Of a stretch of DNA of 64,000 bases, positions 47,939 to 58,148 are shown piece by piece. Each line of letters begins with the position of its first letter. The stretch's first letter is position 1. This DNA is from Dolomedes plantarius (lineage: Eukaryota > Arthropoda > Arachnida > Araneae > Dolomedidae): NCBI GenBank assembly GCA_907164885.2, contig OU015490.1:10456516-10520515 (forward strand), given 5' to 3'. A program made the position numbers and the translations under genes. Below the pieces are notes generated by a model, which saw only the letters and a program-made list of their open reading frames with translations, ran no database searches and was not told where the DNA came from.

Positions 47939-48488
47939 GGGGGTCCAGGACACAAAATTTTTCGATTTTTCGAAAAACTTTTATTGCATTAAAAATTTTT
48001 TTGTTCCTTTACGATTAAAATGACCTTTAAATCATGTTTCTATCTTAATTAGAGCAGGACAAATTATTATTTTCTTTGCATCATTCTAAATAGTAGCCAA
48101 TCGTGGTTTAAACCTGTAAATGCGTTTTTCTGCATGATGATTATTTCCCCATTTCTCGTCTTTAAATTGTTATAAGTCAAGAACCGTTAAGGATAAATGG
48201 TTGAAACTTCGAACATGTCGTTTTCAACTATTTTACTTTAATTTTGATTCAGAAAATTTGAAATAAATATTTACTTTTGAAAATATGATTTTTTAAAAAT
48301 AAGTTACATAATTTTTTTTGTAATTTTTTCTATAAATATTTTAATTTCTTTAAAAAATAATATTTAAAAAAATGCTGATTCAAAATTAAAACTTTAATTC
48401 AGCATTTTTTGAAACTGCATTTTTTGAAATACTAAATAAATAAATAAAATTCGATTTTTTGAAGATTTAAAAGTGACGAGTCCCCCCC
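47939..48488. mobile_element. Probable TTAA-type MITE, decayed right end
   Basis: TTAA at 47935-47938 is followed by GGGGGTCCAGGACACAAAAT; on the minus strand the right end gives GGGGGGACTCGTCACTTTTA. The right TTAA is replaced by TTCC, so one flank has mutated or the end is misjudged. The style matches the MITE at 15632 (GGGGATTCAAGACCC). Interior hairpin 'aaatgctgattcaaaatt' with 'aattcagcatttt' lies near 48372-48412. Confidence 0.5.
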
Positions 48489-49417
48489 TTCCCTAACCAA
48501 AATTTAAATTACCAAAAAATATATCAATCTATATAAACAGTTCCGTAACTGACTGACTGACTGACTGACATACAACGCACAGACCAAACCGCTGGACCTA
48601 AAGGGCTGAAATTTTGCATGGCGATTCTTCTTATAGTGTAGGGGTGCACTGAGAAAGGTTTCTGAAAAATTATTCTGAAATTTTTTAAAATTAAATTTTT
48701 AAGGTGTTTTTGTAACTTTTTTTAAGTTTGCATTTAAAATAATAATTTGAGGGTTATAAAATTTATATCACAAGAAAGACCATAAAAATTCCTTTAAAAT
48801 GAAATTTTTTCGAATCTTTACCTCCATTTTCTGATTTTTAGAGAATTTTTAAAGATTAAATTTTAGAATTTAATTTATTAAATGCTGATCACGTGATTTC
48901 TTTTTCTGGTACTTTACACAAATTTATCGTAAATAGCAATGAAATAGACAAAAAAATATTTTTTCCCTTGCTAATGTTGCAGACGATTGGACATTATCCA
49001 AAAAAATATTAAAATCTCTCTATTCTAAAAAAAAGTAACTGACGCTGCCGCTGCCGGCAACGCCGCTGTCAAAAGCTTGTCACGCTATCTCCTCCGAAAC
49101 CTTTGGGGTTATGGTGTCGAGACCGATACCAATCGATGCAGAACAATGTGGGGAAGAAAGTAAGACATTTCTCATATTCGTCGGACTTTAAGTTTTTTTT
49201 TTATTTTATGTTTTGTGGGAAAATATTGACTTTTTCATGTTCAGATTACGATAAGTCGCCAATAGGATCGTAGAATTTTTTTTTTTACAATCTAAGACTA
49301 CAGACATTTCTCCTTCAAACAAGACGTCATTTGTTTAAAAATAATTTAAAACAGACTGATATTTTTATTAAAATTGAAAACCCACTTTTTGGAAAAATTT
49401 ATGCGTTTCGAGCGATA

Positions 49418-50408
49418 CACTGCTGGCCACCCAAATTGCAACACCAAGAAAGACAAGAGATATCACAACAAAATTTATTTTGTAGATAACATGTTGACCA
49501 AGTATCAAATGATTAAATTTATAGACTTCTGTGAAGTGTGGTTCCTGCCAAAATCAGTAGCCAGAGTAGCCGCCATTGTTGGAGATCACCGCTGCCACAC
49601 GCCTCGGCATTGATTCAAAGAGACTTTGGATGAGTTCTTGGGGTACAGCAGACCAAGCAGCTTCCACACGTTGCCAAAGTTCATCTGCTGTGGCAGCTCG
49701 GGATGGAATCTGGGTCAATCGTAGAGCAACCATGGACCATATGTTTTCTATCGACGAAAGATCCGGAGAGCGAGGTGGCCAGGGAAGCAATTCAATCTGG
49801 CGATTGACGAAGAACCGTTGGACAATGCGTGCCACGTGTGGTCGCGCATTATCCTGTTGAAATATGGCTGTGGGCAAGCCCTGAAGGTAAGGAAGGACAA
49901 CTGGCTCCAACACCTCGGAGATGTAGAGTTGGCTGTTTAAAGTACCGGCAATGCGTCCTAGAGGTGTGCGAGAGTGATATCCAATACCGCCCTATACCAT
50001 AATACCCGGTGCAGGACCAGTGTGGCGGTGCATAACGCAGCTGTTCAGCATCCTCTCTTCACGGTGTCTCCAGACTCGAATGCGACCATCGTGGTGTTGC
50101 AGACAGAAGCGTGACTCGTCAGTAAAGACAATTTCATTCCATTCTGCCGTCCACATCCTTCTGCCATCGCACCATTGGCGGCGGAGACGTCTGTGGTTCT
50201 GCGTCAAGGGTAGACAAAGCAATGGACGTCTTGCGGACAGACCACTCTGCTGTAAACGGCGTCGAATGGTACGTCGAATGGTAGCGTGATGTGCGTCTGC
50301 GCTGAAATTCTAATCATTTGCATATCTCACCTCCGCTAATGCATGTTGTAAATTTCATGTTATTTGCATGGTTCCTTCAGGGTGTTGCATTTACAGTGGC
50401 CAGCAGTG
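49418..50408 (-). mobile_element. Tc1-like element, family 2 copy D, internally deleted
   Basis: The same CACTGCTGGCCAC inverted repeats as copy C bound it, flanked by TA (49416-49417 and 50409-50410). At 991 bp it is about 260 bp shorter than copy C because the promoter-proximal leader is joined directly to codons in the second HTH; 'cgtcgaatggtacgtcgaatgg' at the junction is a short direct repeat. It lies inside Helitron D. Confidence 0.92.
49554..50290 (-). pseudogene. Tc1-like (DD34E) transposase, N-terminus deleted, one internal stop
   Basis: Reading from about 50290: RRLQQSGLSARRPLLCLPL, MWTAEWNEIVFTDESRF (first Asp), HRHTGPAPGIMV then a TAG where the family has Trp, and, in the same frame, GTLNSQLYISEVLEPVVLPY, FQQDNARPHVARIVQRFF (second Asp), SPDLSSIENIWSMV (Glu) and SMPRRVAAVISNN to the stop at 49554. 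I count 34 residues between the second Asp and the Glu, the classical Tc1 spacing. Both HTH motifs are lost by deletion. Unlike copy C, the catalytic Glu is retained. Confidence 0.9.
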
Positions 50409-50959
50409 TATAAATTCGATGCTCTCAGACTTATCATGTTACAAAGAAAATATTTATATCAACTGGAAGATGAAAGCTTTCTTATTCATACAAACATCAT
50501 TTCAAGTCTCTATCTTAAAATTTCGATTTTTAATTGAATTTTAAAGAAATACTTAAAAAAAATCTTCTCATTCGCTTCCTTTGCAGAAGGACATGAAAGA
50601 AGATCCAATTTTTCACACATAGGCGGGCTTCATCCATTTCGCCGGGAGGGGGGGAAGCTTCAACTGTAAACAAATGAATGACTCAATCACTGTAAACAAC
50701 TATTGAGTTATTCATTCACTTGATTCACGAGAGGAGCGAGCGTAGCGAGCCTTTGGGCGAAGCCCCTAGTACAGTAAAAGATATGTTCCTCAAACTGTGC
50801 TATATTAACTGTACTATATTCTTTAGTATGTCCTATTAGATTTAATTTGAATATGTTATTCTACATTATTTTGTCTATAAAAACATCTCTTGCGATTTTT
50901 TTTTATAAATTTATATTTTTGTTTTTTTTACGTCAATTGCATACATTGATCGTCGTATT

Positions 50960-50965
<6 letters not shown>

Positions 50966-51046
<81 letters not shown>

Positions 51047-51075
51047 CACAAACAAACACACACACACACACAAAC

Positions 51076-51097
<22 letters not shown>
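50966..51097. repeat. (TA)n, (CA)n and (TG)n compound microsatellite
   Basis: A TA tract of about 75 bp, then 'acacacac' and 'gtgtgtgt' runs, inside the 3' half of Helitron A3. Family A copies 1 and 2 have only short TA runs here, so the tract has expanded in this copy. Confidence 0.93.
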
Positions 51098-51106
<9 letters not shown>

Positions 51107-51198
51107 ACATTAATTGCATACATTGACCGTTGCATTTAATTAAAATGTACTCCGTATCATGCGGGTTTAGTGCTCCGTAAGTGCGGATTTTCAGCTAG

Positions 51199-51909
51199 AC
51201 CTTACATAGAAATAGACCCTTTATGGTGTTCACTAAAATCGATCTTTACGCTTTGGGCATTGACTAAAGGGTATAAAAGACATTTAAAATGGTACAAACG
51301 GAACAAACTAATTTTTAATGAGGATGCCATATCAGATCACGTTAAAATATTGTTAATTATTTCTTGTAAATGGAGGATTTATCGATTTTTTTTCACATGC
51401 ATTTTGGAAATAAGGACAAAACATTTAAATTGACGATACCGAAATTTAAACGTTCTTTTCCTTAGTTTCACATTTCCCTATCTATATATCATTTTGAAAT
51501 ATTCTTTAAGCTTATTTGTTTCCCTGACTCAAAACAAATGTCTTACGATCGTTTATTGTTACGTTTCATATATAAATGCGTCGGTTTCTTTTTTCTTTTT
51601 TCTAACTTTATATATTTTTCTATGTTATAAGCTGCAATGGGATGGTTTGATTAAAAAGACGAAATACCGCTTGCGATTTTAAAAATATTTCATTGCTGTA
51701 GTTTTTCATTCTCGAATGTAATACTAAAATCACTGTTACATAATTGTTCGAATAATATATCTGTGCTTTGACTATTCCGATGAAAGTATTCGGGAACATT
51801 CGACGTTTTATTATTCAAGCAATTGAAGTAATATTTAAGATATTAACCTTTTTTGAATAATTCGAAGCAATTATTCCAACCCAAATACAGATAACACGAA
51901 ACTGAAACA
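51199..51909. other. AT-rich unannotated region
   Basis: The 87-codon frame at 51170-51433 begins inside the Helitron end and matches no known family. Nothing else is supported. Confidence 0.55.
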
Positions 51910-52497
51910 TCTATATATTTAAGTTGCTAAGCCGACTTTTTGGGTAGTCCGTGAGAGAAAACTACTGCATCAATTTACTTAATTTTAGTCTTAAACGAAA
52001 GATTGTAATCTGTAGATTTGTCAAATTTGGTTTTTGTAACCACGATTTCTATTAATTAGTGATAGTTTACAATTGGAAATTGATTTCTGCGCATGCTCAG
52101 TGGCATGTTTAAATCTGGCTTTAGAAACTTACTGTTTCTACGCATGCTCAGTGACATGTTTTAATGATAAACGCGTTTATTCCGAGGCGTCTGTCTAGAT
52201 CTCTCTCTGCCCTTTTTATTTTTATGATAATTATGTTTGTGAAATATAAGATTAAACATGATGGAAATTGTTTAATTAGCGATAATTTACAATTTGAAAA
52301 ATTGCTTTTTGCGCATGCTCAGTGACATTTTTAAAAATGGATTTAGATGCTCACTAAGCATCAGGCAGCTTAAACATTAATTTGTTTCTGCTCATTATTA
52401 TGATTTTAAACAATTGGCAATGATGAGTTGAGTATAATTTGTGTATTAGTACATTTATTTACTATCTAGCCGTCACATTTCGACGGGTACTAACTAG
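51910..52497 (+). mobile_element. Non-autonomous Helitron, family B copy 3 (best preserved)
   Basis: It starts A|TCTATATATTTAAGTTGCT and ends TACTAACTAG|T after the hairpin GCCGTC-acatttc-GACGGG. Flanks are A and T. Three internal sub-repeats contain TGCGCATGCTCAG or TACGCATGCTCAG (about 52088, 52139 and 52310). Length is 588 bp with no protein. This copy sets the family ends used for the other two. Confidence 0.9.
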
Positions 52498-52813
52498 TAA
52501 AGCTTTAGTAGACTACACGATTGTAGTGAAAATATAGAATGTCCTATAACAATTCGGCAGCATGATAAAATAACACAGCTTGCTGTTTTAAAAATATTCC
52601 ATCATTGTTGTTTCGTATTCTCGAATGCAATGTTAAAAGTCTATTTATACAATTTGAACAATTTTAATAACAGTGCTTTCCCGAATAATTTGATGAAAAT
52701 ATTCAAACAATAATATAGTTCAGCTATTCTAATTGAGATCAAAATATAAACCAAATAGCTTGCGGGTGTAAAAAATTGAAAAATACAAACCATAAAAAAA
52801 TTTGGTACAATAT
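52498..52813. other. AT-rich spacer
   Basis: Nothing is recognised between the Helitron and the target duplication of the next element. Confidence 0.55.
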
Positions 52814-52824
52814 TTTAAATAAAT

Positions 52825-55242
52825 ATTATTGTTGTTGTTGTCCTGTCTAGGAATAGTGCAGAAGAAAAGAGAAGAATGAATAGAGGAGTGCACTATCCAT
52901 AGAAAACTAGTGCCCTTGTCTCGAATGAGTTTGAAAATCTACGTCTTGGCTCGCGGAAGGTATTTTATTAGGAATGACGCAGGAAGATAAGAGAAGAATG
53001 AATAGAGGAGTGCACTATCCACAGAAAACTAGTGCCATTATCTCGAAGGAGTTTGAAAATCTACCTCTTTGTTCGCGGAAAGTATTTTATTAGGAATAGT
53101 GCAGATGATAAGAGAAGAATGAATAGAGGAGTGCACTATCCATAGAAAACTAGTGCCATTCTCTCGAAGGAGTTTGAAAATCTACCTCTTGGTTCGCGGA
53201 AAGTATTTTATTAGGAATAGTGCAGAAGAAAAGAGGGGAATGAATAGAGGAGTGCACTATCCATAGAAAACTAGTGCCATTGTCTCGAATGAGTTTGAAA
53301 ATCTACGTCTTGGCTCGCGGAAGGTATTTTATTAGGAATGACGCAGGAAGATAAGAGAAGAATGAATAGAGGAGTGCACTATCCACAGAAAACTAGTGCC
53401 ATTATCTCGAAGGAGTTTGAAAATCTACCTCTTTGTTCGCGGAAAGTATTTTATTAGGAATAGTGCAGAAGAAAAGAGAGGAATGAATATAGGAGTGCAC
53501 TATCCATAGAAAACTAGTGCCATTGTCTCGAAAGAGTTTGAAAATCTACGTCTTGGCTCGCGGAAGGTATTTTATTAGGAATGACGCAGATGATAAGAGA
53601 AGAATGAATAGAGGAGTGCACTATCCATAGAAAACTAGTGCCATTCTCTCGAAGGAGTTTGAAAATCTACCTCTTGGTTCGCGGAAAGTATTTTATTAGG
53701 AATAGTGCAGAAGAAAAGAGGGGAATGAATAGAGGAGTGCACTATCCATAGAAAACTAGTGCCATTGTCTCGAATGAGTTTGAAAATCTACGTCTTGGCT
53801 CGCGGAAGGTATTTTATTAGGAATGACGCAGGAAGATAAGAGAAGAATGAATAGAGGAGTGCACTATCCACAGAAAACTAGTGCCATTATCTCGAAGGAG
53901 TTTGAAAATCTACCTCTTTGTTCGCGGAAAGTATTTTATTAGGAATAGTGCAGAAGAAAAGAGAGGAATGAATATAGGAGTGCACTATCCATAGAAAACT
54001 AGTGCCATTGTCTCGAAAGAGTTTGAAAATCTACGTCTTGGCTCGCGGAAGGTATTTTATTAGGAATGACGCAGATGATAAGAGAAGAATGAATAGAGGA
54101 GTGCACTATCCATAGAAAACTAGTGCCATTCTCTCGAAGGAGTTTGAAAATCTACCTCTTGGTTCGCGGAAAGTATTTTATTAGGAATAGTGCAGAAGAA
54201 AAGAGGGGAATGAATAGAGGAGTGCACTATCCATAGAAAACTAGTGCCATTGTCTCGAATGAGTTTGAAAATCTACGTCTTGGCTCGCGGAAGGTATTTT
54301 ATTAGGAATGACGCAGGAAGATAAGAGAAGAATGAATAGAGGAGTGCACTATCCACAGAAAACTAGTGCCATTATCTCGAAGGAGTTTGAAAATCTACCT
54401 CTTTGTTCGCGGAAAGTATTTTATTAGGAATAGTGCAGAAGAAAAGAGAGGAATGAATAGAGGAGTGCACTATCCATAGAAAACTAGTGCCATTGTCTCG
54501 AAAGAGTTTGAAAATCTACGTCTTGGCTCGCGGAAGGTATTTTATTAGGAATGACGCAGATGATAAGAGAAGAATGAATAGAGGAGTGCACTATCCATAG
54601 AAAACTAGTGCCATTCTCTCGAAGGAGTTTGAAAATCTACCTCTTGGTTCGCGGAAAGTATTTTATTAGGAATAGTGCAGAAGAAAAGAGGGGAATGAAT
54701 AGAGGAGTGCACTATCCATAGAAAACTAGTGCCATTGTCTCGAATGAGTTTGAAAATCTACGTCTTGGCTCGCGGAAGGTATTTTATTAGGAATGACGCA
54801 GGAAGATAAGAGAAGAATGAATAGAGGAGTGCACTATCCACAGAAAACTAGTGCCATTATCTCGAAGGAGTTTGAAAATCTACCTCTTTGTTCGCGGAAA
54901 GTATTTTATTAGGAATAGTGCAGAAGAAAAGAGAGGAATGAATAGAGGAGTGCACTATCCATAGAAAACTAGTGCCATTGTCTCGAAAGAGTTTGAAAAT
55001 CTACGTCTTGGTTCGCGGAAGGTATTTTATTAGGAATAGTGCAGAAGAAAAGAGAAGAATGAATAGGAGTGCACTATCCATAGAAAACTAGCGCCATTGT
55101 CTCGAAAGAGTTATAAAATCTACCTCTTTGTTCGCGGAAGGTATTTTAGTTCCGTTCTACCACCCAATGGAAATTCCAGGGGTGGCATTCCTCGATCTGT
55201 CACCTGGGGACGAGCCCTCTAGGGGTTACAGGACCACCAGGA
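52825..55242 (-). mobile_element. Retroposon with internal satellite array, 11-bp target duplication
   Basis: TTTAAATAAAT at 52814-52824 and at 55243-55253 flanks the unit. The left inner edge has 'gttgttgttgtcctg', the complement of an (AAC)n 3' tail as found on SINE-like elements here (62008-62268 ends in AACAACAACA), so the element is on the minus strand. The right edge (55148-55242) is GC richer, unique, and would be the 5' head (minus strand GGTCCTGTAACCCCTAGAGG, then 'ggtgacagatcgaggaatgc'). Between head and tail lies the 121-bp tandem array. I see no domain-bearing ORF. Confidence 0.68.
52848..55147. repeat. 121-bp satellite with four-monomer higher-order repeat
   Basis: Nineteen monomers start with 'ttaggaatagtgcag' or 'ttaggaatgacgcag' at about 52850, 52968, 53088, 53210, 53330, 53452, 53574, 53695, 53817, 53939, 54060, 54182, 54304, 54425, 54547, 54668, 54790, 54911 and 55030. 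Four monomer types alternate strictly from 53210: 'agtgcagaagaaaagagggg', 'gacgcaggaagataagagaa', 'agtgcagaagaaaagagagg' and 'gacgcagatgataagagaag'. The higher-order period is about 486 bp (53210, 53695, 54182, 54668), and successive periods look almost identical. The edge monomers are more diverged. Confidence 0.93.
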
Positions 55243-55253
55243 TTTAAATAAAT

Positions 55254-55995
55254 GAAAGATGCTAATGACTAAATTCATAATTTTTTCATCCTCTGTTAAA
55301 CGTTGCCAATACATTGCTTTACCGCTTTTTATCTTCGCAATTTTGGCAAACTGGAAGAAGACAGAGACCCAAATCTTACAAAGTGATAATGATTCAGAGC
55401 TTTGGTGGTATAATGTCTTCAACAGACAAAATAATCATAATACAAATGTCTCCTAGGAAAGGAAATCCGCCAGAATGTGCAGTAATTACTCGGCAGCATA
55501 ATAGAAAATCTGCTCCAAACAAAAAATTGGTCCACCCGCGTTGTTGGTATTGGCAAATGATACTGAACTATAGTGATATCAAACTACAAAAATTAATGTT
55601 TGTAAATGTTGACTAATATTAAGTTTTAAACTTAATTTTGGTCGCTAAAGTAACCACGTTACATTTCCGCTTGTAAACATTCAATTTTCTTGCTTGTACA
55701 GATACCACATTGTTCGGGGTGCCACATTCAGGTCATAATATCTAATATGCATGAATATATGTTTGTATCTTTGTCTCGGTGTGTGCAAATGTGTTTGAGA
55801 GTATTAAATGTACATTAAAAACACCTTTTTATTAATGATATGTATGATACATAGCATATATAAAATGTTTTCAAAATACCTCAAAATTGTTTCAAATGAA
55901 ATTTTGTAACACTTAACATTCATTGAAAATTCGAAGAGCATTAGATTCAAGTGAAATTACATATGACGTATATCAATTTTTTGTAAGGGCTTTCC

Positions 55996-55998
<3 letters not shown>
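55254..55998. other. AT-rich unannotated region
   Basis: A 100-codon frame at 55314-55616 overlaps others in alternative frames and has no recognisable features. Nothing else is supported. Confidence 0.5.

Positions 55999-56035
<37 letters not shown>
55999..56035. repeat. (TA)n microsatellite
   Basis: Pure TA immediately left of the SINE-like unit that follows. Confidence 0.93.
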
Positions 56036-56037
<2 letters not shown>

Positions 56038-56383
56038 GTGCGGTGTCCAGGTCAGCAAGGGCTTTGGACCACTGATCTGCTTGTTCGATACCTGACGCTA
56101 ACAAAACCACCGCCATACACTAATGGCGGCTGCTGCACTGAAAAAAATCTGTCGTAGCTGCAACGACCTCCAAGTTCCTAAACAGTACCTCTAGACCAAG
56201 TGTTCCGGTCTCGTCTCTTGACTCGGATCAAAATTACGGTACTGGCATGTTTCAAACGGGGGTAGCATGGACCAACCCCCTGTTGGGCACCCGGGGCAAA
56301 GCATGCAATGCATGCGACGAAGTGGTCGCACACTCCTCGCTATAGACGGGGAAAGAGTATCACTTAACTCCTAGCCCTTGAAA

Positions 56384-56396
<13 letters not shown>
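56036..56396 (+). mobile_element. Possible SINE-like retroposon with (CA)n tail
   Basis: This is GC-rich compared with its surroundings. It begins GGGTGCGGTGTCCAGGTCAG and has TTTGGACCACTGATCTG (weak box A position) followed by TTGTTCGATACCTGA (box B-like). The body includes 'atggaccaaccccctgttgg' and 'atgcaatgcatgcgacga', and the right edge is a long CA run that could have grown from its tail. No target duplication is visible because both sides are microsatellite. A fragment of a longer element is an alternative. Confidence 0.45.

Positions 56397-56461
<65 letters not shown>
56397..56461. repeat. (CA)n then (TA)n microsatellite
   Basis: About 48 bp of AC with one G interruption, then about 17 bp of TA. 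Confidence 0.93.
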
Positions 56462-56462
<1 letters not shown>

Positions 56463-57432
56463 TTATATTTTACACGCACAATATGTGTGTATATGGGAGC
56501 ACGTGCGTGTGTCAGTGTATTAAGTATACATTAAAAGTTCCTTTTTAAATGGATATGGAATGCACATGGAATATTTTAAAAGATGTTTTCACAATACTTC
56601 AAAATAGTTTCAAAGAGCATTTCAGCAAAACGATATATTTATCGAACAATTCGAAAACCGTTAAAGTCAAGTACAAATACACGTAATATATCTCACTTTT
56701 GTACAAGAACTTTCTGTATGTAGAAGTCATATCATATTACCGATGAAATTTTCTGTCTCATATTTTAATTGGAGTTGGATCCATAATCTTTTTCCACCCT
56801 ATATCTGTGATTGTCTTTTTTTCATATTTATGTGCAGTTTTGCCGGAATTAAAAAAAAGGAAAAAAAGAAAAAAAACTTGTTTCATTGAAAGAAAAGTGT
56901 TGAAATTTTTCTTTCGTTATGTTTAGATAGAAATCACTTTCATCACGTCTTTAAAAAGAAATCCGGTCATTGGAGCATCCAAGAGGAAATTGCTTCTTAC
57001 ATGATATATATTTTCAACGTCATACGTGTCGCCAAAATTACTTTTACCGATAAATTGTGGTTTTACCGTGAAATGGCGAATGGCTTCAACGCTCTATCTG
57101 GGATTTAGGATTTGAAATTTGCAGTGAAAGGGGATTCTATTGATACAAGTTTTACTAAAAGTTTCCACAAAATTTTTCTAAATCCTGATTGTGATTAAAA
57201 AATTTTAGTTTTATTATTATTCAGTTATTTTAAAAGCATATGTTTAAGTAATTATTTGTAATATATTATACCTCTATTTATTTCTTTGAGAAAAACGAAA
57301 AACGAAAACAAGCTTTAAGATTTTACTTTGCTGATAGACGTGTGAAGTAGCTCAGTAATTGGAGGTCATATTTCTCAATTGCAGTGTGTTCGAAAATGGA
57401 CATCCTACCTTTGAAGTTTGTAAGGTATACAC
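56462..57432. other. AT-rich unannotated region
   Basis: No gene. A weak tRNA-like stretch (57338-57405, 'gtagctcagtaattgga' then 'gtgttcgaaaat') is present but cannot be folded convincingly by eye. Parts of 56500-56720 resemble 55790-56000 in wording ('aatgtacattaaaaacacct' and 'agtatacattaaaagttcct'; 'gtttcaaatgaaattt' and 'gtttcaaagagcattt'), suggesting an old duplication about 720 bp apart. Confidence 0.45.
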
Positions 57433-57893
57433 AAGATTCGATTCACAAGAATCGAACTTTTGAGTGAATGAATTAAGAAGCTGCTTGAGATATGCTAATT
57501 TCGGCATACGCGCTTGGTATAAATACCATGCAGCGTCATTAATGAAAAGGGTTGTTAAGGTTAGAAGAAGGTTGTTAAAGTTGATAGATAAGCGATAGGG
57601 AGCTACGAGGTATGCAGCTCGAGTGCTATCCTGCGCTAGTGCTTAGGGGGCCCAAAGTTTACGTGGCAGAATTGCTGGTTGACTTACTGTTCGTGAGTAC
57701 TGAAAAATACATTGTTCTTGAAAGCTGTATTTATATATCTGCACAATGATATTCATAGTACGTATGAATCTTGTTGTTAAAAGCAAAGCCTACATGTGCA
57801 AGAATATTCAATAAACATTGTTTCATGTATAAACTGTGTTTGTATCAAATTCATTTAGAGTGCCACTTCAAATTATATACACCCAAGTCTGGG
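57433..57893 (+). repeat. LTR-like dispersed repeat, copy 2
   Basis: It is colinear with the minus-strand repeat at 25835-26194: 'aagattcgattca', 'atcgaacttttgagtgaat', 'ttggtataaatacc', 'ctggttgactt' and 'ttatatacacccaag'. It is longer and has an AATAAA signal ('ttcaataaacattg') near 57810, about 300 bp after the TATA box at 57520. That arrangement fits a solo LTR. Terminal TG...CA and a target duplication are not clear. Confidence 0.55.
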
Positions 57894-58148
57894 TAGACGT
57901 GAGTAATTTTCTCTATAAGTTGAATATATCGTAAGTGATGCCATAGTGAATAAAAATGTGGTCATGTTTATAGAATATAAGGGCATAATACTTCCTAACT
58001 TAATTAACGTTTATAGATATCGATAGTGCTGCAGGCCCTAAACCTCTGGATTCAGTGGATATTTTGACATATGGTTTACATTTATTTTGTTTTGCGATCG
58101 AAACAAATATAATTATATTGAAAATTGTGCATTTATTAAGGGTGATCA

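Larger units (their letters stand above)
49015..50769 (+). mobile_element. Helitron-like element, family D, nested in Helitron A3
   Basis: The left edge A|TCTCTCTATTCTAAAAAAAA falls exactly where the match to family A stops. The right end has a perfect hairpin, GGGC-GAA-GCCC, then CTAG and T, the textbook Helitron 3' end. Upstream of the hairpin, 'gaggagcgagcgtagcgagc' is another GC-rich repeat common before such ends. 'cacgctatctcctccgaaac' near the 5' end fits a Helitron leader. A Tc1 copy occupies 49418-50408. There is no second copy in the window to confirm it. Confidence 0.7.
48528..51198 (+). mobile_element. Non-autonomous Helitron, family A copy 3, disrupted by nested insertions
   Basis: It starts A|TCTATATAAACAGTTCCGTA, followed by a (GACT)n leader and 'gaccaaaccgctggacctaa' and 'gctgaaattttgcatggcg', as in copy 2. 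The match continues to about 49014, stops at a nested Helitron, and resumes near 50889 ('tcttgcgattttttt', 'caattgcatacattga', 'gaccgttgcatttaatt'), ending TTTTCAGCTAG at 51198. The base after is A instead of T. About 118 bp at 50770-50888 belongs to neither element. It also contains a (TA)n/(CA)n tract. Confidence 0.75.

Noticed and set aside
52848..55147. CRISPR-like array
   Set aside because: The units are directly adjacent 121-bp monomers without unique spacers, and the context is eukaryotic.
57338..57405. tRNA gene ('gtagctcagtaattgga' with 'gtgttcgaaaat')
   Set aside because: Box A is fair, but the B box departs from GGTTCGAnnCC and no acceptor or anticodon stem pairs by eye; at most a decayed SINE head.
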